Of a stretch of DNA of 13,048 nt, positions 1 to 7,296 are shown piece after piece (the first letter of the stretch is position 1; each line of letters opens with the position of its first letter). The notes below the pieces were generated by a model. It had not been told where the DNA came from. It was given only the letters and a program-made list of their open reading frames with translations, and did not search any database. The position numbers and the translations under genes were made by a program. This DNA is from JAYRWN01 sp041917975 (GTDB taxonomy: Bacteria; Bacteroidota; Bacteroidia; Chitinophagales; Saprospiraceae): NCBI GenBank assembly GCA_041917975.1, contig JAYRWN010000377.1, positions 1 through 13,048 of the forward strand, given 5' to 3'.

Positions 1-987
1 GTGCCAGGCGCACAGGAGGTAGCTTTTATTGTCGTTGAACCTAAGGCGGACGAAATCAGTATGCCACAAAGCAATTATCTTAATAAATATCTGCGTCGCT
101 TGGAAGACGCTATATACGGGCCATTATTTAAGGATTCTGTTGTAGGTTACCGAGCCTTCCTTGATGTGCCTTCCTTTATTGATTATTTTATTATCGGCGA
201 GGTTTCACGCAGTGTTGATGCATATAAGAAGAGTAAATTTTATTATAAAGATGTTGATAGCAAAGGAGGCAAATTACATTCCGGACCCACCTGGGATTTT
301 GATTGGGCGTATAAAAACATCCCGGAAGGCGATCCGGTTTTTCAATGTTATTATGGAGCACAGGATGGCTCAGGTTGGGCTTTCCGGGCAGGATTTTGTC
401 AACACTGGCCTCCTTTTCCGGGTTGGATTCCGCGGTTGTTGCAGGACGGTTATTTTACTGGTTTATTGGAGCAACGGTACAAAACTTTACGACAGTCCAT
501 TTTAAGTGATGACTATTTATTCCAGTTTATCGACTCCGTACATATTGAATTAATAGAGGCGAGTAAAACACATTTTGTTCGTTGGCCTATCTTGGGTGTA
601 ACCTCTATAGGCTCACCAGAGACCAACCCCCAACCGGCGAGTTATATGGCCGCTCTTAATCAATTAAAAAACTGGCTTTCCATAAGACTCAGTTGGCTGG
701 ATAAAAATTTACCCACTCTAAATGTCCATCAAACTGAGGAGACCAAGCTGGTGGTGAAAATATACCCTAATCCGGTTACCCAGACCTTACATGTGGAAAG
801 CACACATCCCATCAGACACATAGAAATGGTAGATCTAACCGGCAAACGATGGTGGTCAACGGAAATTAATGCAGTAATGTATAGATTGAACAGTCTAACC
901 TTCCCCTCCGGTTTCAATTATATTAAAATTGTATTAGCATCCGGGCACACCGAAAATCATAAGGTCATTTTTTCACCCCAGCACTAA
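1..987 (+). CDS. CotH kinase family protein with C-terminal T9SS sorting domain (5' partial)
   Basis: This is the C-terminal part (328 residues visible) of a CotH-family protein. CotH of Bacillus spores is an atypical protein kinase, and Bacteroidota homologues are usually secreted. Seen: a DVPSFIDYFIIGEVSRSVDA block (residues 55-74), a FYYKD segment (80-84) and GGKLHSGPTWDFDWAYKN (89-106), the typical CotH pattern with a WDFD motif that probably supplies metal/active-site acidic residues. Residues 254-328 begin IYPNP and have a beta-rich, VDLTGK-containing end, a type A T9SS sorting domain. The protein should therefore cross the outer membrane through T9SS and be released or attached to the surface. 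The frame is open to base 1, so the GTG there is simply the window edge; the signal peptide and most of the kinase N-lobe lie upstream. Family call strong; kinase activity and target are inference. Confidence 0.88.
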   Translation: MPGAQEVAFIVVEPKADEISMPQSNYLNKYLRRLEDAIYGPLFKDSVVGYRAFLDVPSFIDYFIIGEVSRSVDAYKKSKFYYKDVDSKGGKLHSGPTWDFDWAYKNIPEGDPVFQCYYGAQDGSGWAFRAGFCQHWPPFPGWIPRLLQDGYFTGLLEQRYKTLRQSILSDDYLFQFIDSVHIELIEASKTHFVRWPILGVTSIGSPETNPQPASYMAALNQLKNWLSIRLSWLDKNLPTLNVHQTEETKLVVKIYPNPVTQTLHVESTHPIRHIEMVDLTGKRWWSTEINAVMYRLNSLTFPSGFNYIKIVLASGHTENHKVIFSPQH

Positions 988-1055
988 ACCTGGATGCTAA
1001 TCTGATACACTGCATTCACTAACATTCATCCCCAGTAAATCTGTACCTTCACCAT

Positions 1056-2351
1056 ATGACGAATATACCGTGGATCAAATCTTCTCTAAATTCTGCCAGG
1101 GCAGTATCCATTTATGCTGCCGTGGTCTGTTTTCTGGCTTATCTATCCATTTTTACATTCCGTAAAGCTTTTAATGTTGCTGCTTTTCAAGGGTATTCCT
1201 TATGGGGATTGGATTATAAAGTGGTTATTGTGATTACCCAGGTATTTGGATACATGCTGAGTAAATTTGTCGGTATCCGAATTATCGCCGAATTAAAACA
1301 CCACGGTCGCGGTTGGTTAATCCTCGGCTTGGTAGGTATGTCCTGGCTGGCCTGGCTGGCTTTTGCCTTAATTCCTCCTCCGTATAATTTTTGGTGTTTA
1401 TTCTTTAATGGGTTTCCACTCGGATTCATTTGGGGCATCGTATTCTCTTATGTGGAAGGGCGAAGAGCAACAGATTTTATCGGAGCAGCGTTAGCGGTTA
1501 GTTTCATTTTTGGTTCAGGAGTGGCAAAATCGGTGGCCCAATATCTGATGGAGCAATGGCAAATCAGTGAATATTGGATGCCTTTTTGGGTCGGGGCTTT
1601 GTTCGCTCTTCCCCTGGTGGGTTTAATTTACCTGATGGAACAAATACCAGAACCCGATGCAGAAGATATTAAGCAGCGCACCCGCCGGCAGCCCATGACT
1701 AAAAAGGAACGCAAAGACTTTGTGCATACTTTTTTGCCTGGTGTAGTCCTGTTAGTTATGGTCTACATTTTAGTCACCATCCTGAGGGAGGTGAGGGATG
1801 GCTTCATGGCCGATATGTGGCGTGAAAGTGGCGAAATATTCGAATCCTCGGTTTTTGCAGCCACAGAAAGTTGGGTTTCCGTGATTATATTAATTGTTAT
1901 GGCTTCCCTGGTTTTAGTAAAAAATAATTACCGCGCGTTTAATATAGTCCTGTGGATTATCCTGGGAGGTTTTGCCTTAACCGGACTGAGTAGCTGGTTT
2001 TATATGCAGGGTTATTTATCCATTTTTGCCTGGATGACGCTGGTCGGGTTAGGTCTTTATCTAGTGTATATCCCTTATAACAGTATGCTTTTTGATCGAT
2101 TTTTAGCTGCTTTCCAGTATGCAGGTACCGTTGGGTTTTTGATCTATCTGGCAGACAGTTGCGGTTATATAGGTAGTGTGGCAATCTTATTAACCAAAAC
2201 CATCTTTAAATTTGAAGTTAATTGGTTGTCATTTTTTATCCGGTTAACTACCATCGCTGCTTTGATCGGTGGTTTTAGTACACTTTTAAGTTGGTATTAT
2301 TTTCGTCGAAAATATTACCATTTAGACTCCCGGACACAGTCTACTGAATAA
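1056..2351 (+). CDS. DUF5690 family multi-pass membrane protein (MFS-like)
   Basis: A 431-residue integral membrane protein matching, by recognition of its sequence style, the DUF5690 family of Bacteroidota, which looks like a transporter of the major facilitator fold but has no established substrate. I count about 12 hydrophobic segments, near residues 15-35, 56-78, 87-106, 111-131, 141-162, 174-194, 224-243, 267-289, 294-313, 320-341, 357-379 and 392-414. The long charged loop at about 197-222 (many K, R, E and D) sits between helices 6 and 7, as in the two-halves layout of MFS proteins. Conserved-looking blocks are FTFRKAFNVAAF (33-44) near helix 1 and LREVRDGFMADMW (243-255) after helix 7. 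The ATG follows a 68-base gap after the CotH gene with no clear Shine-Dalgarno sequence. Cotranscription with the CotH gene is possible but unproven. Transport function is inference. Confidence 0.85.
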   Translation: MTNIPWIKSSLNSARAVSIYAAVVCFLAYLSIFTFRKAFNVAAFQGYSLWGLDYKVVIVITQVFGYMLSKFVGIRIIAELKHHGRGWLILGLVGMSWLAWLAFALIPPPYNFWCLFFNGFPLGFIWGIVFSYVEGRRATDFIGAALAVSFIFGSGVAKSVAQYLMEQWQISEYWMPFWVGALFALPLVGLIYLMEQIPEPDAEDIKQRTRRQPMTKKERKDFVHTFLPGVVLLVMVYILVTILREVRDGFMADMWRESGEIFESSVFAATESWVSVIILIVMASLVLVKNNYRAFNIVLWIILGGFALTGLSSWFYMQGYLSIFAWMTLVGLGLYLVYIPYNSMLFDRFLAAFQYAGTVGFLIYLADSCGYIGSVAILLTKTIFKFEVNWLSFFIRLTTIAALIGGFSTLLSWYYFRRKYYHLDSRTQSTE

Positions 2352-2522
2352 GCTAAAGCGTGTTGGGTTAATTTTTTTTCTGCTAACTTGTTAAGATAAC
2401 AGAAATGCGCTTGATTTTTGCTACTGATAATAAGGCGCATATGAACCAGCAGATTTTCCTATGCGTTAAAGTCCCTGGGATTTAGATTAATTAGATTATC
2501 TTGCGTTGATCAATATCACTGT
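2352..2522. other. Non-coding gap upstream of the PorP gene with short inverted repeats
   Basis: These 171 bases separate the DUF5690 gene from the PorP/SprF gene and probably hold the promoter of the latter. Seen: a T8 run at 2372-2379; an inverted repeat TTTCTG (2377-2382) / CAGAAA (2400-2405) enclosing TAAC/GTTA; and ATGCGC (2405-2410) paired with GCGCAT (2435-2440), extendable by two pairs across one bulged G. TATCTTGC at 2497-2504 resembles the Bacteroidota -7 element (TAnnTTTG), but no convincing -33 TTTG lies at the right distance, so the promoter is only a candidate. The T-run lies before the hairpin on the plus strand, so this is not a standard intrinsic terminator. Confidence 0.35.
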
Positions 2523-3536
2523 ATGCGTCGTTATTTTTTACTCCTCCTTGCGCTGTGTACCGTCAGAGTTATCGCCCAAGATTTACATTTTACGCAGTTT
2601 AACCTTTCTCCGCTTACCCTTAACCCGGCATTAACGGGAAATTTTTACGGCACATTTCGGATTGGCGGGATTGCCCGCACCCAATGGTCTACCTTCACCA
2701 CTGGTTATTTTACGGGTTCAGTTTATGTCGATGCCCCGATTATCCAGGGCTTCCGCAAGCAAGATTGGGTCGGTGTCGGCGTTCATCTTTTTCAAGATAA
2801 AAGTGGTTCATTGGGGTTGGAGTACAGCGCGGCCGGATTAGGTGCTACGTACCATTTGGGTTTAGATAAAGAAGCTAATAATGTATTATCCATTGGATTT
2901 CAAGGAGCTTCCGCTAAAAAACAACTTGATCCACTGAAAGTCAATGACTTAGTACTTCCTGATCAACTATTCGGTGGAGGATCTGGCGGAATGGATTTAG
3001 GAAAATTAAGCCAAAAAGGTAAAGGATACCAAGATTATACGGCCGGCATCATGTACCAAGGTGTCATCAATGATATCACGGACATGAAAGTAGGTTTCGC
3101 AGTGTTCCACCTTAATACTCCGCGGCAGGGTTCCATTTTTAATAACGGCGGAGAACGGATACCCATGCGTCTCACCGGACATGCGACAGTTAATACCTCC
3201 ATTATGGAGAAAATATTAGTATCACCTTCTTTAGTTTTTCATAAAGTTGGCTCGGCTACGGAAATTGCCTTACAAGCCTTGGGAGGATGGGTATTTAATG
3301 AAGAAAAGAATATAATCTTCCATTTCGGCCCAGGATATCGATTTGGTGATGCTTTACAAATCTTAACCGGCTTGGATTATGGTTCCATAAGAGCAGGCGT
3401 AGGATTTGATATGAACATCTCTCAGCTGAGTCCTGCTTCCGGCTCATTTGGGGCTCTGGAAGTAGGTGTTGGATATATAGGACGGATTTATAAAAAACCA
3501 AAAGCCGATAACATTTTAATTTGCCCACGATTTTAA
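2523..3536 (+). CDS. PorP/SprF family type IX secretion system outer-membrane protein
   Basis: A 337-residue outer-membrane beta-barrel protein of the PorP/SprF family. Members bind or anchor components of the type IX secretion system, or act as dedicated partners for surface exposure of particular cargo. Seen: a signal peptide (residues 1-18, likely cut VIA|QD); the diagnostic N-terminal block with HFTQFNLSPLTLNPALTG (23-40); alternating hydrophobic/polar glycine-rich strands through the body; and the family-type C-terminal ICPRF ending with a terminal aromatic residue, as in barrel proteins. Length is normal for the family. The next gene begins 62 bases after the stop and encodes the OmpA/PD40 partner usually found beside PorP-like genes. 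No giant adhesin gene precedes it, although such genes often accompany PorP/SprF paralogues. Whether it is the core PorP or a cargo-specific paralogue cannot be decided here. Confidence 0.93.
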   Translation: MRRYFLLLLALCTVRVIAQDLHFTQFNLSPLTLNPALTGNFYGTFRIGGIARTQWSTFTTGYFTGSVYVDAPIIQGFRKQDWVGVGVHLFQDKSGSLGLEYSAAGLGATYHLGLDKEANNVLSIGFQGASAKKQLDPLKVNDLVLPDQLFGGGSGGMDLGKLSQKGKGYQDYTAGIMYQGVINDITDMKVGFAVFHLNTPRQGSIFNNGGERIPMRLTGHATVNTSIMEKILVSPSLVFHKVGSATEIALQALGGWVFNEEKNIIFHFGPGYRFGDALQILTGLDYGSIRAGVGFDMNISQLSPASGSFGALEVGVGYIGRIYKKPKADNILICPRF

Positions 3537-3598
3537 ATGATCAGATATTAACGTATAAAACCAAACCTAAGCCAAAACCAAAACTACACAAAGACGAA

Positions 3599-6007
3599 AT
3601 GAAATTTATTTTCCCCTTATTTTTATTGGCCGGCATTACTGCCTCCAAAGCTCAACCGTTTAAAGATACGCCTCCCTGGATGCTTATTGCTGAAGGTGAT
3701 TTGCGTATGGAATGTTATCAGTATGCTGCCGCGGATAGTTTATATCAAGCTGCATATGATGAGTTAAGGTCTCCGGAACTGGCCATGAAGATCGGTCAAA
3801 TCCAGATGATTCTACGCGATTACAAGCGGGCTGAATCCTGGTACGGACGGATAATTTCAAGGGATAAAGCCTATGCATTCCCTGAGGCCCGATATTATCA
3901 TGGGATAGCACTCAAACGATTGGGCAAAAACAAAGAGGCCGCTAACATCCTAACTACATATATTGATAGCGCATTAGTTCGTGCGGTGAAAAACGACAGC
4001 CTGATCCAAAGTGCCGGACGGGAATTGAAAGGGTTGGAATTAATGTTTACAGAAGGCGGATTTGCAGATAACAAAGATATTTTGGTGACCCATTTGGGCA
4101 ACACAGTAAATTCAATGAGTACCGACCAAAGTCCCAGCGTGGACCCTGAAGGAAACTTATTTTATACCTCTCTCGCTAAAAAGAAAGTCATTCGTCTGGA
4201 TAAAGAAAATGACTACCACGCTAAAATCTATCAAACAAATCTGGACAAAAATAATAAATGGGTTAAGCCGAAAACATTGCCGGAAAATATCAATGGCGAA
4301 GGTATTCACAATGGAAATGTTTACATCAGTCAGGATGGAAACCGGATGTATTTGACCAAAGTCACCTTGACTGGCTCTGAATTAGAGACCAGCACTATTT
4401 TTTACAGCTCCCAAAAAGGAAGAACCTGGTCTCCACCGCAAGAAGTAAAAGGCGTAAACGGTAAATATCTAGCCAAAAACCCCGCTGAAGGTGAGGTCCT
4501 GGGTAATCAGGTTTTGTTTTTTGCCGCGAATATCCCCGGTGGTAAAGGTGGCTTTGACCTGTATTATGCACCCAAAATCAGGGATGGAGAGTTTGGTACA
4601 CCCGTTAATTTAGGTGAAGACATTAATACCAACGGTAACGAAGAAACACCTTTCTTCCGCGACGGAAGTCTGTATTTCAGCACCGATGGTCGGCCGGGTT
4701 TAGGCGGATATGACATTTTTAAAACCACCTGGGATGGTAGCAGGTGGTCCAAACCTGTAAATCTGGGATACCGGTATAATTCTGGTGTGGATGATAGTGG
4801 CTTCACTTTGGAACCCAACGGTGAAAGTGGTTACCTGGTGTCCAATCGTATAACCCCCAATGCCAGGTCATTGCGTAGTGCTACCTGCTGTGATCACATC
4901 TATTCGTTTGGCAAAAAAGTCATCCAGGTGGACCTTTTAGCCACTGTATTGGAAGGGCGAAGTCCTTTGAAAGGGGCTAATATAAAATTGGTAGAAATGT
5001 TAGCCGATGATTTCGGACCACAAGCCGATCAAGCCCAGCCCAACACCCATGAATTTACCTTCCCGCTGGAAATTGATAAAGCTTATACCGCCATTGTGAG
5101 CAAAGCCGGGTATTATCCGGATACTTTTGCTTTTAATACGGTTGGTATTGTGGATAATTACACCATAAAAAAAACAGTCACCCTTAGACCAAAACCGGTT
5201 GAACCGGAGACTGAAACTATAACAGTCAGTGAGCCCATACGGTTAAATAATATTCTTTACGATTATGATGATGATCGGATTCTCCCGGCCGCAGAGCCGG
5301 ATTTAAGTGCACTGCTGGACTTACTGAATCGCTATGCCAATATGAAGATTGAACTTTCGTCGCATACCGATGCACAGGGCTCTGATGCTTATAACGAAGA
5401 TTTATCCCAGCGTCGTGCGGAAAGTGCACGCCAGTGGTTGCTTAATAAGGGCATTGCTGCTGAGCGGATTAAAGCGGTAGGTTATGGTGAGCGCCTAATT
5501 CTCAATCACTGCGTAAACGGAGTAAAATGTACGGATGATGAACATCGGTTTAACAGGCGCACCGAGTTCAAGATCCTTGAAGGACCCACCACCATAGAAA
5601 TAAAAAAGGAAGTGCTCAAAGGCCAAAAAGTTCAGAAACCTAGCCGGGGACTGGGCAGCAGTGGGTTACGCTCCGTACGAAAGTTTCCCGACCGGGCGAA
5701 AATAACCTTTGAAGAAACTTTTCATGATTTCGGATTAATTGATGAAGGTGCCGAAATATCACACACTTTTTATTTTACCAATGCCGGTAAGGCTGATCTT
5801 AAAATTATGCGGGTTTCAGCCGGCGGTCACACCAAAATCAAATGGCCATCCGACCCCATTAAACCGGGGGATAAAAACTCTATTGAAGCGGTCTTTGATA
5901 CTGACAATAAAACCGGTGAGCACGAGATCACCATTCAGATCATTGCCAATAGCGACCCCGTAGTTGTGGAGGCCAGGTTCCGGGTTTTTATTAAAGAAAA
6001 GAAATAA
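3599..6007 (+). CDS. PorE-like TPR/PD40/CRD/OmpA protein with extra C-terminal DUF1573-like domain
   Basis: An 802-residue exported protein. Order: signal peptide 1-18 (ASKA|QP); TPR-like helices about 26-150; PD40/WD40-type beta-propeller about 160-435, including the classic SLYFSTDGRPGLGGYDIF (356-373); carboxypeptidase-regulatory-like domain about 442-530; OmpA peptidoglycan-binding domain about 546-660 with HTDAQGSDAYNEDLSQRRAE, where D591 and R606 match the diaminopimelate-binding pair; basic linker; DUF1573-like domain about 700-800 (ITFEETFHDFG, then WPSDPIKPG). The first four domains match PorE, which ties the T9SS to peptidoglycan, but PorE is a lipoprotein and this one has no lipobox. 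In DUF1573 the usual SCGCT motif is replaced by SAGGH (740-744). The frame is open back to a TTG at 3521 inside the PorP gene, but the ATG at 3599 directly precedes the signal peptide and is chosen. Probably cotranscribed with the PorP gene. Confidence 0.9.
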   Translation: MKFIFPLFLLAGITASKAQPFKDTPPWMLIAEGDLRMECYQYAAADSLYQAAYDELRSPELAMKIGQIQMILRDYKRAESWYGRIISRDKAYAFPEARYYHGIALKRLGKNKEAANILTTYIDSALVRAVKNDSLIQSAGRELKGLELMFTEGGFADNKDILVTHLGNTVNSMSTDQSPSVDPEGNLFYTSLAKKKVIRLDKENDYHAKIYQTNLDKNNKWVKPKTLPENINGEGIHNGNVYISQDGNRMYLTKVTLTGSELETSTIFYSSQKGRTWSPPQEVKGVNGKYLAKNPAEGEVLGNQVLFFAANIPGGKGGFDLYYAPKIRDGEFGTPVNLGEDINTNGNEETPFFRDGSLYFSTDGRPGLGGYDIFKTTWDGSRWSKPVNLGYRYNSGVDDSGFTLEPNGESGYLVSNRITPNARSLRSATCCDHIYSFGKKVIQVDLLATVLEGRSPLKGANIKLVEMLADDFGPQADQAQPNTHEFTFPLEIDKAYTAIVSKAGYYPDTFAFNTVGIVDNYTIKKTVTLRPKPVEPETETITVSEPIRLNNILYDYDDDRILPAAEPDLSALLDLLNRYANMKIELSSHTDAQGSDAYNEDLSQRRAESARQWLLNKGIAAERIKAVGYGERLILNHCVNGVKCTDDEHRFNRRTEFKILEGPTTIEIKKEVLKGQKVQKPSRGLGSSGLRSVRKFPDRAKITFEETFHDFGLIDEGAEISHTFYFTNAGKADLKIMRVSAGGHTKIKWPSDPIKPGDKNSIEAVFDTDNKTGEHEITIQIIANSDPVVVEARFRVFIKEKK

Positions 6008-6027
6008 TATAGCCCTGCCGTCTCTCC

Positions 6028-7179
6028 TTAACCAAATCGTTTTAACCTTAAAAAGTCTATGGGCAAGGGCGTAGAACCGGTAATGGCCAGATCGGCAAGA
6101 ATTTCACCGATAACAGGCGCGAACTTAAATCCATGACCGCTGAACCCTGTAGCTATAAGCACTTTACCTGCAGATTCGGGCAAAAAATCCACTATAAAGT
6201 GTTCATCGGGTGAATAGGTATACAAACAGGTTTTCCAGGCTGTTGCCGGACCACTGGCGTCAGGCATAAATTTTTTGACGAAATCCAGCACCGGTTGCTT
6301 ATCAGCTGAAGTTACCGCCCGGTTCACCTGATCTGCATCAGTTTCATCACCGGCGAGATGCCGGGCGATTTTTAAGCCGGCATGCCCACCAAATGCAGAC
6401 TGATCCAACATAGGGAATCCGTACATAATTCCAGCCGCATCATCCATCATCCAGCAAGGAAACTTATAAAGCTCAAAAATCTCTTGGTCCTGTGGCCACA
6501 TCCAGGCTAAGGTTTGTCGGGTCACCTTAAGTTTGGCGGATAACTGAGGCAACAATTTAGGCGCCCAAGCTCCGGAGGTAATGATTAATTTATCGGTAGT
6601 ATATACCCTGTCGGTGGTGGTAACCACGACTTTATTATCCTGAACATGCCATTCGACCAGGGCTTCCCCGGCATGGATTACAGCGCCATCCTCCATCGCT
6701 TCCAACGCCATGAGGTTAATCGCTCTTTCCGGGGTCAAAAAACCGGCATAAGGCTCCAACAAAGCCTGATAACCGGAAGGCAAACGAAACATGGGATATT
6801 TTTCGATAAATTCTGCTTCCTCCACCGGATACACCGGTACATCAAACAGATCCGCCGAGCGCTGGACGCCATGTAACAAGACACTATTGGTTTGACCTAG
6901 ATAGAGCAGACCGGTACGATAATAAACTTGCTGGCGACTTACCGTCTCCAAATCATGCCATAAATTATAAGCTCTTTTCAACAAGGGAACGTAATCCTCA
7001 TGTTCAAAATAAGCCATACGAATTATACGGCTTTGGCCTCCGTGCGAGCCCAAATCGTGGCCTAAGGCAAATTTTTCTATACCCAAAACTTTTTTTCCCC
7101 GTTCGGCTAACTGCCAGCAGGCCGCGGAGCCCATGGAGCCCACTCCGGCCACTATTACATCAAAATGTGAATGACTCAT
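6028..7179 (-). CDS. FAD-dependent amine oxidase, sarcosine oxidase / N-methyl-L-tryptophan oxidase family
   Basis: A 383-residue cytoplasmic flavoprotein of the MSOX/MTOX family, which oxidises N-methyl amino acids with oxygen to give the amine, formaldehyde and hydrogen peroxide. Seen: an N-terminal FAD-binding Rossmann motif GVGSMG (12-17); the QSRIIRMAY block (49-57), whose arginines correspond to the flavin/substrate-site arginines of MSOX; GLKIARH (268-274), aligning with the MSOX lysine that activates oxygen (K270) and the active-site histidine (H274); KTCLYTYSPDEHF (316-328), with C318 at the covalent-FAD cysteine; and the C-terminal GFSGHGFKFAP block (345-355). No signal peptide. Length is typical (about 370-390). 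The gene converges on the OmpA gene with 20 bases between stops and diverges from the hydrolase gene. The substrate is not deducible: sarcosine, N-methyltryptophan, pipecolate or another secondary amine is possible. Confidence 0.88.
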   Translation of the reverse strand: MSHSHFDVIVAGVGSMGSAACWQLAERGKKVLGIEKFALGHDLGSHGGQSRIIRMAYFEHEDYVPLLKRAYNLWHDLETVSRQQVYYRTGLLYLGQTNSVLLHGVQRSADLFDVPVYPVEEAEFIEKYPMFRLPSGYQALLEPYAGFLTPERAINLMALEAMEDGAVIHAGEALVEWHVQDNKVVVTTTDRVYTTDKLIITSGAWAPKLLPQLSAKLKVTRQTLAWMWPQDQEIFELYKFPCWMMDDAAGIMYGFPMLDQSAFGGHAGLKIARHLAGDETDADQVNRAVTSADKQPVLDFVKKFMPDASGPATAWKTCLYTYSPDEHFIVDFLPESAGKVLIATGFSGHGFKFAPVIGEILADLAITGSTPLPIDFLRLKRFG

Positions 7180-7296
7180 TTCGGAAAGCTACGAATTTTT
7201 TTATTCACAGCAGAAAATCCCTCTAGATGTGTATACTATTTTCCATATTACCTTCATATTAAATAACCAGTTCAAAAAACTTATATTTAGTCACTT
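7180..7296. promoter_or_regulatory. Divergent promoter region between amine oxidase and hydrolase genes
   Basis: This 117-base AT-rich stretch lies between two divergent start codons and so must hold both promoters unless leaders lie elsewhere. Seen: a near-perfect direct repeat, CATATTA at 7244-7250 and again at 7255-7261, offset by 11 bases (about one helical turn) and each preceded by TTC; and short palindromes TCTAGA (7222-7227) and GTATAC (7231-7236). TATATTTA (7282-7289) weakly resembles the Bacteroidota -7 element for the hydrolase gene but lies very close to its ATG. No confident -33/-7 pair is visible on either strand. The direct repeat could be an operator; that is inference. Confidence 0.35.

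Noticed and set aside
1..3. GTG as a true start of the CotH gene
   Set aside because: The product would lack a signal peptide and most of the kinase domain although it carries a T9SS sorting domain; the frame is open to the window edge.
161..505. Plus-strand open frame of 114 codons inside the CotH gene
   Set aside because: It is out of frame with a clear CotH domain and shows no family features.
2372..2405. Intrinsic terminator after the DUF5690 gene
   Set aside because: The T-run comes before the hairpin on the plus strand, and on the minus strand it would read as an A-run, so neither orientation fits.
3521..3523. TTG as the start of the OmpA-family gene
   Set aside because: It would place 26 polar residues before an intact signal peptide that begins at the ATG at 3599.
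4564..4818. Minus-strand open frame of 84 codons inside the OmpA-family gene
   Set aside because: It lies opposite the PD40 propeller region and is explained by the coding strand's composition.
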